The notes under the pieces were generated by a model. That model did not search any database. It saw only the letters and a list, made by a program, of their open reading frames with translations, and was not told the origin of the DNA. From positions 1-64,000 of the forward strand of contig CAIYPG010000068.1 in NCBI GenBank assembly GCA_903928055.1: 64,000 bases of DNA, in the 5' to 3' direction. Made by a program: the position numbers and the translations under genes. The DNA is from an uncultured beta proteobacterium. Its GTDB lineage: Bacteria > Pseudomonadota > Gammaproteobacteria > Burkholderiales > SG8-39. Shown in pieces: positions 17,065 through 26,237 of the stretch. Position 1 is the first letter of the stretch. Each line of letters starts with the position of its first letter.

Positions 17065-17958
17065 TCAGCCGCGCTTCAGATAGACCTTGACGAAGCTACT
17101 CTTCAGTTCTTCGCCCTTCGCAGATAGCTGGTCGTTGCGCGTCTGCTTTGCCAGTTCAAGAAGATCATCCAGGTTTTTCCGGATCAGCTGGATTTCAGCG
17201 TCGTTTACTTCGGATTCGACGACTTTGAGGTTGTCGCTGACTGGGGAATAGAGGGCAACGAGCTTGCCGGCATCCTTTGCGTTGGCGGCATCCAGCATCA
17301 GTTCCATCGCGTCATGGAAATCCACAAGTGCAACCGCCAGCATCGAAAAGCCGTTGCGCTTGAACATCTCCTGGAAGACCGGGCGCACCTTTTCCAGGGC
17401 GAGGTGGGCCTGATGGAGGTCGCCGGTGCGCACCAGGTCGTTGACTCCGGTGAACATTTCGGAAACACGCGCGAAATCCGAACTCAACTGCGAATCGCCC
17501 TTCAGCGCGTATGGCCGATACTCGGAATACTTTTCCCGGAACTGCTTGTAGGCCGGAAGCAGGCTCTCGTAGTTGGCAACAGCCTTTTCGCGTTCGTTCT
17601 TCCCGGTCAGGAACAGGGTCTGCTTGTAATAGTTGTTCATGGCGTTGAAATCTTCCAGGAACAGCTTGCGCGTGAAGAAACTGCTCGCGTAGCCACCGCC
17701 CGCTGCAATCGCCACCAGCAGTACCGCTGCAACGACTTTCACAGGTGTGCTGGTGCCCTGTGCATTCCCCTTTGCCGTGCTGATCCCGAGGATCCGGTAG
17801 AGCGGGCAGAAGCGAATGGCGGCCGTGACCAGCATGATTGCCCCCGCCGCATATGCGGCGACTTGCCATGCACCTGCGAGCCAGAAGAACGCCAGCTCGA
17901 TCAATACGATTCCGATGAGACCCCGCAGGATGCGGTCAAGCGTGTTTACGTTTTGCAT
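17065..17958 (-). CDS. DUF2892 membrane domain fused to a periplasmic helical domain
   Basis: A 297 aa protein in two parts. Residues 1-60 are a DUF2892 (YgaP-type membrane) module: NVNTLDRILRGLIG, two hydrophobic helices and RFCPLYRILGIST, with the usual CPLY motif. After another membrane helix (VVAAVLLVAIAAGGGYASS) comes a long helical region of about 190 residues rich in Lys, Glu and Leu, without CXXCH, which resembles a four-helix bundle. In E. coli, DUF2892 belongs to YgaP, a rhodanese controlled by the ArsR regulator YgaV. Here the rhodanese is missing and the gene follows a BigR-like ArsR gene by 46 bases. A role in sulfide or persulfide response is inferred. Confidence 0.72.
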   Translation of the reverse strand: MQNVNTLDRILRGLIGIVLIELAFFWLAGAWQVAAYAAGAIMLVTAAIRFCPLYRILGISTAKGNAQGTSTPVKVVAAVLLVAIAAGGGYASSFFTRKLFLEDFNAMNNYYKQTLFLTGKNEREKAVANYESLLPAYKQFREKYSEYRPYALKGDSQLSSDFARVSEMFTGVNDLVRTGDLHQAHLALEKVRPVFQEMFKRNGFSMLAVALVDFHDAMELMLDAANAKDAGKLVALYSPVSDNLKVVESEVNDAEIQLIRKNLDDLLELAKQTRNDQLSAKGEELKSSFVKVYLKRG

Positions 17959-18004
17959 GATTGTTCCTTCGGTGGAATATCCGAATTGGCTTGGAGTTGA
18001 TCAT

Positions 18005-18343
18005 TCAGCGCGCTGCCCGCCTGGACCGGGATCCGCAGAATTGCTCGTAGAGCACCTTCATCACGGCCAAGGCCTCCTTGCTGGCAATCGAGTAGTAGAT
18101 GCGCTTGCCGTCGCGGCGGGTGTCGACCAGCCCTTCGTTGCGAAGTATTCCCAGTTGCTGCGACAGGGTGGGCTGGTGGATGTCCAGGGCTTCCTCGAGG
18201 TCGCTGACGCAGCACTCGCCCTGCGATACCTGGCACAGAAGCATCAGTCGGTCCGGATTCGCCAGCTTTTTTAGCAAGCTGCAGGTCTTGTCGGCTGAAA
18301 ATCGCATGCTGTCCAGATCAATCGTGACGGCAGTAGAGGGCAT
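18005..18343 (-). CDS. ArsR-family repressor of the BigR/SqrR/YgaV (persulfide-sensing) type
   Basis: A 112 aa winged-helix repressor: ANPDRLMLLCQVSQGECCVSDLEEAL, recognition helix HQPTLSQQLGILRNEGLV and wing TRRDGKRIYYSI. Two well-placed cysteines, one in GECCVSDL and one in LYEQFCG near the C-terminus, match the pair that forms a tetrasulfide bridge in SqrR and BigR. No Cys cluster for arsenite (ELCVCDL) is present. It is divergent from an RND pump operon, with an AT-rich operator between, and upstream of a DUF2892 gene on its own strand. It probably represses both directions and is released by reactive sulfur. Confidence 0.85.
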   Translation of the reverse strand: MPSTAVTIDLDSMRFSADKTCSLLKKLANPDRLMLLCQVSQGECCVSDLEEALDIHQPTLSQQLGILRNEGLVDTRRDGKRIYYSIASKEALAVMKVLYEQFCGSRSRRAAR

Positions 18344-18375
18344 GGTGGCGGCCTTGCAAAAGAAGGGTCAATAAC

Positions 18376-18395
18376 ATTATATTAAAGAATATAAT
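18376..18395. promoter_or_regulatory. AT-rich palindromic operator between the ArsR and RND genes
   Basis: ATTATATT-AAAG-AATATAAT is a perfect 8-bp inverted repeat with a four-base spacer, in a stretch (18370-18425) far more AT-rich than its surroundings. A further partial copy, AATATAAT, follows at about 18403. It lies 33 bases before the ArsR start and is the obvious repressor site for both genes. Confidence 0.7.
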
Positions 18396-18497
18396 AGAAA
18401 GCAATATAATGTAATTATGAATAATGAATCCCGCTTGATCCCGCTCAAGGCGATTGGCCCGGGTGTGGCGCAGTGTCAGGCAAACAAGGAAGGTGCC

Positions 18498-19565
18498 ATG
18501 CCCAGCAAATCCGTGATCGTCGTTGTTCTCGCGCTCGGTGTCCTGATGCCGACTGCCGCGCAAGTGCATGCCGCGCCCGGCACGACACCAGCCGCGCTGG
18601 CTGTTTCGGAAGTGCGTGTGGAGGCTGGCACAGGAAATACGGGCTTTGACGGTGTGGTAGAGGCTGTGCGGCAGACGGTACTGGCCGCCCAGGTCAGTGG
18701 CGCTGTAATTGAACTGCGCGTCAAGGCCGGCGAGGCGGTCAAGGCAGGCCAGGTGCTGGTGCGATTGGACGCCCGTGCCGCCGAGCAGTCCGCAACTGCC
18801 GGCCAGGCACAGGTTCAATCGGCACGCGTTGCGCTGGGTGTTGCATCCAGGGACTTTGAGCGCCAGAAGCAATTGTTCCAGAAGGGCTTCATCAGCCAGG
18901 CTGCCCTGGATGCGGCCGAGGGCGCCTACCGGTCTGCTGAATCGCAGATGGCAGCGCAGATTGCACAGGCCGGCGCCGTTCGCACGCAGTCGGATTTCTT
19001 CATCCTGCGTGCTCCTTATGCCGGGTTTGTCTCCGAGGTCTCGGTCGTATTGGGGGACATGGCAACACCCGGCCGCCCCATTCTGACGCTTTTCGATCCT
19101 TCTTCCCTGAGGGTGGCAGCGGCGATTCCGGAGTCAGTGGTTATTTCACCTGCTGCCCGGCAGGCGGTCAGGGTCGAATTGCCCGGCGTGGCCGGCAGGG
19201 AGAATTTGATCAAACCGGTGCTGACCACTGTCTTGCCGGCAGTCGATCCCGGCAGCCACACATGGCAGATCCGTCTTGATCTGCCGGTCGGCACCGAACA
19301 TGCCTCCCCCGGAATGTTCGCCCGTGTCTGGCTGCCTGTGCAGGCAGCGGTGACTGAATCTGCGGGGCGCGTGTTCGTGACAGCCAGGGCAATTGTGCGC
19401 CGCGCCGAAATGACCGGTGTGTACGTGGTTGGTGCCGATGGCAAGCCGGCACTGCGTCAGGTTCGCGTTGGCCGCACCAGCGGTGATCTGACCGAGGTGC
19501 TGAGCGGACTCTCGGCGGGTGAGCGCGTTGCGACCGACCCGCAAGCCGCGGCGACGCTGCACTAG
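18498..19565 (+). CDS. RND efflux periplasmic adaptor (membrane fusion protein)
   Basis: Periplasmic HlyD/AcrA-type adaptor that links an RND pump to an outer-membrane channel. A signal sequence (VIVVVLALGVLMPTAAQVHA) is followed by the split lipoyl motif: GAVIELRVKAGEAVKAGQVLVRLDA, a coiled-coil hairpin of about residues 100-150, then LRAPYAGFVSEVSVVLGDMATPGRPI, and beta-barrel and proximal domains ending LSGLSAGERVATD. AAGGAAGG precedes ATG 18498, so the reading from 18417 is an over-extension. It is followed five bases later by the pump gene. It lacks a His- or Met-rich segment that would indicate a copper or silver pump. Confidence 0.9.
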   Translation: MPSKSVIVVVLALGVLMPTAAQVHAAPGTTPAALAVSEVRVEAGTGNTGFDGVVEAVRQTVLAAQVSGAVIELRVKAGEAVKAGQVLVRLDARAAEQSATAGQAQVQSARVALGVASRDFERQKQLFQKGFISQAALDAAEGAYRSAESQMAAQIAQAGAVRTQSDFFILRAPYAGFVSEVSVVLGDMATPGRPILTLFDPSSLRVAAAIPESVVISPAARQAVRVELPGVAGRENLIKPVLTTVLPAVDPGSHTWQIRLDLPVGTEHASPGMFARVWLPVQAAVTESAGRVFVTARAIVRRAEMTGVYVVGADGKPALRQVRVGRTSGDLTEVLSGLSAGERVATDPQAAATLH

Positions 19566-19570
19566 AAGAC

Positions 19571-22500
19571 ATGAAAACCCGCTTTGGCCTGGCCGGCCGT
19601 ACTGCGGCCGCATTCCTGGGCGCGCAGATCACGCCGTTGCTGGCGCTGATTGCACTGCTCCTTGGCGCATTTGCGGTGCTGGTTACACCGCGCGAGGAAG
19701 AGCCGCAGATCAATGTCACCATGGCCAACGTCTTTGTGGCCTTTCCCGGCGCCTCGGTCCGTGACGTGGAACAGATGGTCGCGACGCCGGCCGAGCAGGT
19801 GCTGTCGCAGATCGCGGGTACCGAACATGTGATGTCGGTGTCGCGCCCGGGAATGGCGATCATCACCGTGCAATTCAAGGTCGGCGTGTCGCGCACGGAG
19901 GCGCTGGTGCGGTTGCATGATGCAGTCAGCGCGAACGCAGACTGGCTGCCGAAGGGGCTGGGGGTGCTCGACCCTCTGGTCAAGCCCAAGGGCATCGATG
20001 ACGTGCCCATCGTGGGCCTGACACTGTTCAGCAAGACCGCTGGCGAATACGATCTGGAACGGGTAGCCCACAGCATTGAGACGGACCTGAAGCGCGTTTT
20101 CGGCACCCGGGAGGTTCGCACCATTGGTGGTCCCGGCCGCGCCATCATGATCGAGATCGACCCGGCCCGCATGTCGGGAAGCGGCATCACCGTAGCCGAC
20201 CTTCGCGCTGCGCTGCAATCGGCCAATGCCGGCATGCCGGTCGGCGATCTGCTGTCGGCCAATCGCGCCGTTGCAATCGAATCTGGTCCGTTTTTCGAGA
20301 GTGCGCAGGACCTGGCTGATCTGGTGGTGGCAGTGCGCAACGGCAGGCCGGTTTTCCTGCGGGAGGTTGCGGTGGTTCGCGATGGTGCACCACCGCCGGT
20401 CCGCCACGTCTGGTTTGGCACTGCCGGAAAGGATGGTGCGGAATATCCGGCCGTCACGATAACCGTGACCAAAAAACCGGGCGAGAACGCCATTGATGTG
20501 GCCGATGCCGTGATGCGCCGCGTGGACATGCTGAAGAACACGGTCATACCGGCGGATGTCCAGGTTGCCGAAACCCGCAACTATGGTTCCACCGCCAACG
20601 ACAAGGCAAAGAAGCTGATTCAGAAGCTGCTGTTTGCGACCGCTTCTGTGGTGGCACTGGTATTCCTTGCACTGGGCCGCCGCGAAGCGGCCATTGTTGG
20701 AACGGCGGTGATCCTGACGCTTGCAGCCACGCTGTTTGCCTCCTGGGCGTGGGGCTTCACGCTGAATCGCGTGTCGTTGTTTGCCCTGATCTTCTCCATT
20801 GGCATCCTGGTCGATGATGCCATCGTCGTGGTCGAGAACATTCACCGCCACCAGCAAATGCATCCGGAAAAAACGCTCACCGAAATCATCCCAGCTGCGG
20901 TGGACGAGGTGGGCGGGCCCACCATCCTGGCGACGTTCACGGTGATCGCCGCGCTGCTGCCCATGGCTTTTGTCTCAGGCCTGATGGGGCCGTACATGAG
21001 CCCGATCCCGATCAACGCAAGCATGGGCATGCTGCTGTCGCTGGCCATCGCCTTCGTGGTGACGCCATGGCTGGCGCGGTTGTGGATGAAATCCGCGCAT
21101 TTGCATGCGGAGGCCGGCATGGTTGCCCCGCCATTGTCACCCTTGACGCGCGGGCTCACACCGCTGTTCCGGCGCTTATTCACGCCGCTGCTCGATGAAA
21201 CGCGTGGTCCGCACGCCCGGCGGGTGGTGGGTATTGTCGTGCTGGTGCTGATCGCGCTGTCGCTGCTGCTGCCGCTGTTCGGGCTGGTGCGGCTGAAGAT
21301 GCTGCCGCTGGACAACAAGTCGGAGTTCTCCGTAATGGTGGACATGCCCGCCGGCACGCCGGTGGAAAAAACTGCAGCGGTGCTGCGGGCGCTCGGAGCC
21401 CATCTGGCCACGGTGCCGGAGGTCGTCAACTACCAGGCCTATGCGGGCACGGCGGCGCCGATCAATTTCAACGGACTGGTCCGGCAATACTATCTGCGTG
21501 CCAGTGGTGAACTGGGCGAAATGCAGGTGAATCTTGTCGACAAGCATGAACGCAGCAGCCAGAGTCATGTCATTGCCATGCGCGAACGCCCGGTCCTGCA
21601 GGACATCAGCCGACGTTTCGGTGCCAACGTGAAAGTGGTGGAAGTCCCGCCGGGCCCTCCAGTGCTCGCGCCGATCGTGGCCGAGGTGTACGGCCCGGAG
21701 GCGGAGGGTCGACGCGCTGTGGCGAAGCAGGTACGTGCGATGTTTGAAAAAACGCCTGGCGTGGTCGATGTGGACGAAAGCACCATCATTGATGCGCCAC
21801 GCACGCTGTTGCTGGTTGATCGTCGCAAAGCCGCTCTGCTGGGCGTGTCTCAGCAGCAGATCGTGGATACGCTGCACGCCGGTCTGGCTGGCGACGCGGC
21901 TACCTGGCTGCACGATGGCAGCCGCTATCCGGCTGCCGCAACCATCCAGTTACCACCCGAGCAGCATGGCGATCTGGAGGCGCTCTTGCAGCTTTCAGTA
22001 CGCACGGCTGCGGGAAAATTGTTGCCGGTCCGCGAGCTGGTGTCGATCAGCAATACGCTCCGTGAACAGCCTGCTTTTCACAAGGATCTGCTCCCGGTGA
22101 ATTACGTCGTAGGTGACATGGCCGGGAAAGTGGACAGCCCGCTGTACGGCATGTTTGCGATGCGTGCCGACATGGCTGCCATCACGACACCGGGTGGCGG
22201 AACCCTGGGCGAGTATTTCATCCACGCACCGGAGGATGCCTATCGTGACTACGCATTGAAGTGGGACGGTGAATGGCAGATCACTTACGAGACTTTTCGC
22301 GACATGGGCCTCGCTTACGCCGTGGGATTGATCCTGATCTATCTGCTGGTCGTCGCGCAGTTCGGCTCATACCTCACGCCGCTGGTCATCATGGCGCCGA
22401 TTCCCCTCACCATCGTCGGCGTCATGCCCGGACATGCCCTGCTGGGTGCGCCATACACCGCCACCAGCATGATTGGCATGATCGCCCTGGCCGGCATCAT

Positions 22501-22813
22501 CGTGCGCAACTCCATCCTGCTGGTGGATTTCATCAATCTGCAGGTGAGTCAGGGGATGCCATTCAGGGACGCTGTCGTGCAGTCCGCCATCACTCGGGCG
22601 CAGCCGATCATCCTGACCGGATTTGCCGCGATGCTGGGCGCGTTTTTCATTCTTGACGATCCCATTTTCAACGGGCTCGCGATTTCCCTGATATCCGGCA
22701 TTTTCGTGTCCACGGTCCTCACGCTGGTGGTGATCCCGCTGTTGTACTTCATTGCTTTCCGGAAGCGTCTGGACGTTCCTGCAATCCCAATTTCTCAAGG
22801 AGAAGAGTCATGA
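19571..22813 (+). CDS. RND efflux transporter, inner-membrane pump
   Basis: Proton-driven RND pump of 1080 aa with the duplicated 6+6 membrane layout and two large periplasmic loops. The proton-relay Asp pair lies in GILVDDAIVVVEN (about residue 415), and TM10-12 show MIGMIALAGIIVRNSILLVDFINLQV. PREEEPQINV and FPGASVRDVEQMV at the front are typical of the HAE-like branch, not of the heavy-metal CusA branch. It forms an operon with the adaptor and overlaps the DUF2892 gene by four bases. No outer-membrane channel gene is adjacent. The substrate is unknown; the BigR-like regulator suggests a link to sulfur stress. Confidence 0.92.
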   Translation: MKTRFGLAGRTAAAFLGAQITPLLALIALLLGAFAVLVTPREEEPQINVTMANVFVAFPGASVRDVEQMVATPAEQVLSQIAGTEHVMSVSRPGMAIITVQFKVGVSRTEALVRLHDAVSANADWLPKGLGVLDPLVKPKGIDDVPIVGLTLFSKTAGEYDLERVAHSIETDLKRVFGTREVRTIGGPGRAIMIEIDPARMSGSGITVADLRAALQSANAGMPVGDLLSANRAVAIESGPFFESAQDLADLVVAVRNGRPVFLREVAVVRDGAPPPVRHVWFGTAGKDGAEYPAVTITVTKKPGENAIDVADAVMRRVDMLKNTVIPADVQVAETRNYGSTANDKAKKLIQKLLFATASVVALVFLALGRREAAIVGTAVILTLAATLFASWAWGFTLNRVSLFALIFSIGILVDDAIVVVENIHRHQQMHPEKTLTEIIPAAVDEVGGPTILATFTVIAALLPMAFVSGLMGPYMSPIPINASMGMLLSLAIAFVVTPWLARLWMKSAHLHAEAGMVAPPLSPLTRGLTPLFRRLFTPLLDETRGPHARRVVGIVVLVLIALSLLLPLFGLVRLKMLPLDNKSEFSVMVDMPAGTPVEKTAAVLRALGAHLATVPEVVNYQAYAGTAAPINFNGLVRQYYLRASGELGEMQVNLVDKHERSSQSHVIAMRERPVLQDISRRFGANVKVVEVPPGPPVLAPIVAEVYGPEAEGRRAVAKQVRAMFEKTPGVVDVDESTIIDAPRTLLLVDRRKAALLGVSQQQIVDTLHAGLAGDAATWLHDGSRYPAAATIQLPPEQHGDLEALLQLSVRTAAGKLLPVRELVSISNTLREQPAFHKDLLPVNYVVGDMAGKVDSPLYGMFAMRADMAAITTPGGGTLGEYFIHAPEDAYRDYALKWDGEWQITYETFRDMGLAYAVGLILIYLLVVAQFGSYLTPLVIMAPIPLTIVGVMPGHALLGAPYTATSMIGMIALAGIIVRNSILLVDFINLQVSQGMPFRDAVVQSAITRAQPIILTGFAAMLGAFFILDDPIFNGLAISLISGIFVSTVLTLVVIPLLYFIAFRKRLDVPAIPISQGEES

Positions 22814-23019
22814 CCACATGGCGCATCGTTCATGTTGTTGCCGGTCTATTCATTTTGCTGTCGCTGGCACTGGGCGCCCCCGGCAGCCCGGTCTTTGTGA
22901 GCCAGTGGTGGCTGGCATTTACCGCTTTTGTCGGCATCAACCTGATGCAGAGCGGGATGACCCGGTGGTGCCTGATGGAATCGCTGTTGCGCAAGGTCGG
23001 CGTTGAGTCCGGATGCTAG
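22810..23019 (+). CDS. Small DUF2892 membrane protein
   Basis: A 69 aa protein with two membrane helices (IVHVVAGLFILLSLALG and WWLAFTAFVGINLMQSG) and the DUF2892 ending NLMQSGMTRWCLMESLLRKVGV, which keeps the family's conserved Cys before the terminal helix. The start ATG overlaps the RND stop (ATGA), so it is co-translated with the pump. This is the second DUF2892 protein controlled from the same intergenic region; the other is at 17065. In other bacteria such proteins accompany rhodaneses and sulfide-responsive ArsR regulators. Confidence 0.8.
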   Translation: MTTWRIVHVVAGLFILLSLALGAPGSPVFVSQWWLAFTAFVGINLMQSGMTRWCLMESLLRKVGVESGC

Positions 23020-23076
23020 ATCCATGAAGAGTCTTCTTGGATACGCATTGATCCCGCGAGTGGATCCGCCACTTTC

Positions 23077-23532
23077 TCAATCGTGTTGATGTCCCCCTTT
23101 CTTCACGGATTCGCCCGCGCAGCAGTCGGCAATCGCGCCGATGATGGGGCAGCGCTGCCGGCCGGAGGTGTGTTCGCAGTCATTCAGCAGCTTGGCGAGC
23201 AGGTGTTCCATGCGCGTGAGGTCGGCGATGCGGGCGCGGATTTCATCCAGGCGCTGGCCGGCGATGCGGCGTATGCCGGCGCGATCGACGCCGGATTCGA
23301 GTTTGAGCAGGTCGGTGATCTCGTCCAGCTTGAAGCCCAGTTGCTGGGCGCGGCGGATGAAACGCAACCGGTCCACGGTCGCCGGCGGGTAGCCGCGCTG
23401 GCCGCCCATCGGGCGGTCGGGCGTATCGATCATCCCGATGCGCTGGTAGTAGCGTATGGTCTCGACGTTGACGCCGGCGGCATCGGCCAGGGCGCCAATG
23501 CGCAGAGGCAGGGTGGTGGATGGGGTGTTCAT
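23077..23532 (-). CDS. MerR-family metal-responsive regulator
   Basis: A 151 aa transcription activator. The N-terminal helix-turn-helix reads LRIGALADAAGVNVETIRYYQRIGMI, followed by GGQRGYPPATVDRLRFIRRAQQLGFKLDEI and a dimerisation coiled coil. The C-terminal C-x8-C (DCEHTSGRQRCPI) corresponds to C117 and C126 of MerR, but the residue matching C82 is not Cys (SGVDRAGIRRIAG). A further CC is near the end (IADCCAGES). Start ATG 23532 is chosen because longer forms would cross the mer-type operator. It is divergent from a P1B ATPase and should control it. Hg(II) sensing by the classic three-Cys site is not possible as written. Confidence 0.85.
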   Translation of the reverse strand: MNTPSTTLPLRIGALADAAGVNVETIRYYQRIGMIDTPDRPMGGQRGYPPATVDRLRFIRRAQQLGFKLDEITDLLKLESGVDRAGIRRIAGQRLDEIRARIADLTRMEHLLAKLLNDCEHTSGRQRCPIIGAIADCCAGESVKKGGHQHD

Positions 23533-23539
23533 GCGGGGC

Positions 23540-23571
23540 TTGACTCCGTAGTCAGGTACGGGTTTTAGGAT
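23540..23571 (+). promoter_or_regulatory. mer-type promoter with 20-base spacer and MerR operator
   Basis: The -35 TTGACT (23540-23545) and -10 TAGGAT (23566-23571) are 20 bases apart, the long spacer that MerR proteins untwist. Between them ACTCCGTA and TACGGGTT form the dyad, very close to the known mer operator (ACTCCGTAC...GTACGGA). It drives the ATPase gene at 23606 and overlaps the regulator's own start region. Confidence 0.82.
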
Positions 23572-23605
23572 GCATGCAGTCCCTGCATAAAGCAAGAGGT
23601 GAAAC

Positions 23606-26224
23606 ATGGAAAGCCACTCACACCATCACGATCACGGCGCCGGTTGCTGCGCGGGCGGAGCCGCTGTGCAAAGCATTGATCCGGTCTGCGGCATGACCGT
23701 TGATCCGGCGAAGGCGGCAGGCACGCACACCCATCTGGGCAAGCCCTATCATTTCTGTTCCACACGCTGCCTGACAAAGTTCAAGGCTGATCCAACGGCC
23801 TATTTGAAAGCGGAAGAGCCGAAGCAAGCGAAGGCGGGTGGCTGCTGCGGATGCAAGTCCGGTTCTTCGAACGCGGCCGAGGCTGTCGAGGCGGTTGACC
23901 CGGTCTGCGGTATGACGGTCGATCCGGCAAAGGCCGGTCCCGACGCCACCGAGACCTGGCAGGGGAAGAGTTTCTACTTTTGCTGTTCCGGTTGTCGCGA
24001 TACGTTTCGTACCGATCCGGCGAAGTACGCGAACAATCCGGCCCGGGCATTTGTTCCCCATGCGATGCCGGTCAAATCGAACAAGCCCAATGTGCCTGTT
24101 GCGGCCGACGCCATCTTCACCTGTCCCATGCATCCCGAAGTGCGCCAGGTCGGTCCGGGTCCCTGTCCGAAGTGCGGCATGGCGCTGGAGCCGCTGGTGG
24201 CGACCGGTGAAGAGGGCCCGAATGTCGAACTCATCGACATGACAAGGCGCTTCTGGATCGGGCTGGTGCTGACTTTGCCGGTATTTGTTCTGGCCATGGG
24301 CGAGCATGTGCCGGGAATTTCACTGCATGCGCTGGTCGCTCCGGCCACATCGGCGTGGATACAGTTCCTGTTCTCGACGCCGGTGGTGCTGTGGGCTGCA
24401 TGGCCGTTCTTTGTGCGTGGCTGGCAGTCGCTGGTATCGAGCAACCTCAACATGTACACGCTGATCGCAATCGGAACCGGCGTGGCGTTCTCGTACAGCG
24501 TGGTGGCGCTGCTCGCGCCGGGATGGTTCCCGCCGGAATTCCGCGACATGCATGGAGCCGTTGGCTTGTACTTCGAGGCATCAGCAGTGATTTCAGTCCT
24601 GGTGCTGCTGGGTGAAGTGCTGCAGTTGCGTGCCCGCGAGAACACCGGCGGCGCGATCAGGGCGCTGCTCAAACTGGCCCCGGCAACAGCGCTCCGCCTG
24701 AGGCCGGATGGCTCCGATGAAGAAGTGTCCCTGGATCTGGTGCTGAAGGGCGACCGCCTGCGCGTGCGGCCCGGCGACAAGGTGCCGGTGGATGGTGCGG
24801 TGATTGAAGGCCATTCCAGTGTCGATGAATCGCTGGTCACCGGCGAACCTCTGCCGGTGGAGAAGCAGATGGGCAGCGCGGTGACCGGGGGCACGCTGAA
24901 CGGTACCGGCTCCTTTGTGATGCGCGCCGAGCACGTTGGTGCCGAGACCCTGCTGAACCAGATCGTGCACATGGTGGCCGATGCGCAGCGCACCCGGGCG
25001 CCGATCCAGGCACTGGCCGACAAGGTATCCGGATACTTTGTGCCCACGGTGGTGGGGGTTGCCCTGCTGTCCTTTGTGGCCTGGGCGATGTTCGGACCCG
25101 CGCCCGCGCTGACCTACGCGCTGGTCAGCGCGGTGTCGGTGTTGATCATTGCCTGTCCCTGCGCGCTTGGCCTGGCCACGCCCATGTCGATTGTCGTGGG
25201 CACCGGCCGTGGTGCCCAGGCCGGAGTCCTGATCCGCAATGCCGAAGCGCTGGAACGCCTGGAAAAAATCGATACCCTGGTGGTGGACAAGACCGGCACC
25301 CTGACCGAGGGCAAGCCGAAGTTGATGTCAGTGATCACTGTCTCTGAATACACCGAGGATAAAGCCATTCTTGTGGCTGCAAGCCTGGAGCGAGGCAGTG
25401 AGCATCCGCTCGCCACGGCCATCCTGGAGGGGGCAAAACAGCGCGGAATTGTGCCCGCTGGGACAACGCATTTCAACGCGGTGACCGGCAAAGGGGTCGA
25501 GGCTGAATACGAAGGCCGGAGGGTTGCATTGGGCAACGAACGCCATGCCGGTGAACTCGCCGGTGTGCCGCCAGAGCTGAAGGACAAGGCCGATGCATTG
25601 CGCCGAGGGGGTGAAACCGTGGTTTTTCTGGTGGATGCCGGGCGGGTGGTGGCCTTGCTGGGTGTCGCCGATCCGATCAAGGAATCGACGCCCGAGGCCT
25701 TGCGTGAACTGGCCGCCGAGGGCATCCGCGTGGTGATGCTGACCGGTGATAACGCAATCACGGCGCAGGCGGTGGCGGCCCGGCTGGGTATCACCGATGT
25801 GCGTGCCGATGTTTTGCCGCAGGAAAAGGGTGCAGTGGTGAAAGCCCTGCGTGCGGCGGGCCATGCGGTGGCCATGGCGGGGGATGGCGTCAACGACGCG
25901 CCGGCACTGGCCGAGGCCGAAGTGGGCATCGCCATGGGCACGGGTGCCGACGTGGCAATCCAGAGCGCCGGGGTGACGCTGGTGAAGGGCGACCTGCGCG
26001 GCATCGTGCGTGCGCGCAAACTCAGCCGGGCTACCATGCAGAACATCCGCCAGAACCTGTTCCTCGCCTTTGTCTACAACGCGCTCGGGGTGCCCGTTGC
26101 GGCCGGCGTACTGTTTCCGCTCACCGGCCTTCTGCTCAATCCGATGATCGCGGCGGCGGCCATGAGTCTGTCGTCGGTGTCGGTCATCACGAATGCGCTG
26201 AGGCTGCGCCGTGTGAAAATCTGA
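23606..26224 (+). CDS. P1B-type heavy-metal ATPase with two YHS domains and a metal-binding domain
   Basis: Metal-exporting ATPase of 872 aa. After a His-rich leader ([13 protein letters not shown]) come two YHS domains, each with [13 protein letters not shown], at about residues 24-65 and 95-140, then a heavy-metal-binding module [22 protein letters not shown]. The core has CPC in [23 protein letters not shown] with the phosphorylated Asp, HPLA in [10 protein letters not shown] and [16 protein letters not shown] plus the N-terminal modules fits the Cu(I)/Ag(I) group, while the mer-like operator leaves mercury open. The PIN gene follows 13 bases later. Confidence 0.93.
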   Translation: MESHSHHHDHGAGCCAGGAAVQSIDPVCGMTVDPAKAAGTHTHLGKPYHFCSTRCLTKFKADPTAYLKAEEPKQAKAGGCCGCKSGSSNAAEAVEAVDPVCGMTVDPAKAGPDATETWQGKSFYFCCSGCRDTFRTDPAKYANNPARAFVPHAMPVKSNKPNVPVAADAIFTCPMHPEVRQVGPGPCPKCGMALEPLVATGEEGPNVELIDMTRRFWIGLVLTLPVFVLAMGEHVPGISLHALVAPATSAWIQFLFSTPVVLWAAWPFFVRGWQSLVSSNLNMYTLIAIGTGVAFSYSVVALLAPGWFPPEFRDMHGAVGLYFEASAVISVLVLLGEVLQLRARENTGGAIRALLKLAPATALRLRPDGSDEEVSLDLVLKGDRLRVRPGDKVPVDGAVIEGHSSVDESLVTGEPLPVEKQMGSAVTGGTLNGTGSFVMRAEHVGAETLLNQIVHMVADAQRTRAPIQALADKVSGYFVPTVVGVALLSFVAWAMFGPAPALTYALVSAVSVLIIACPCALGLATPMSIVVGTGRGAQAGVLIRNAEALERLEKIDTLVVDKTGTLTEGKPKLMSVITVSEYTEDKAILVAASLERGSEHPLATAILEGAKQRGIVPAGTTHFNAVTGKGVEAEYEGRRVALGNERHAGELAGVPPELKDKADALRRGGETVVFLVDAGRVVALLGVADPIKESTPEALRELAAEGIRVVMLTGDNAITAQAVAARLGITDVRADVLPQEKGAVVKALRAAGHAVAMAGDGVNDAPALAEAEVGIAMGTGADVAIQSAGVTLVKGDLRGIVRARKLSRATMQNIRQNLFLAFVYNALGVPVAAGVLFPLTGLLLNPMIAAAAMSLSSVSVITNALRLRRVKI

Positions 26225-26237
26225 TGGGCGAGAGGGC

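Noticed and set aside
19562-20863. Large minus-strand frame inside the RND pump gene
   Set aside because: Shadow frame of a strongly conserved pump sequence.
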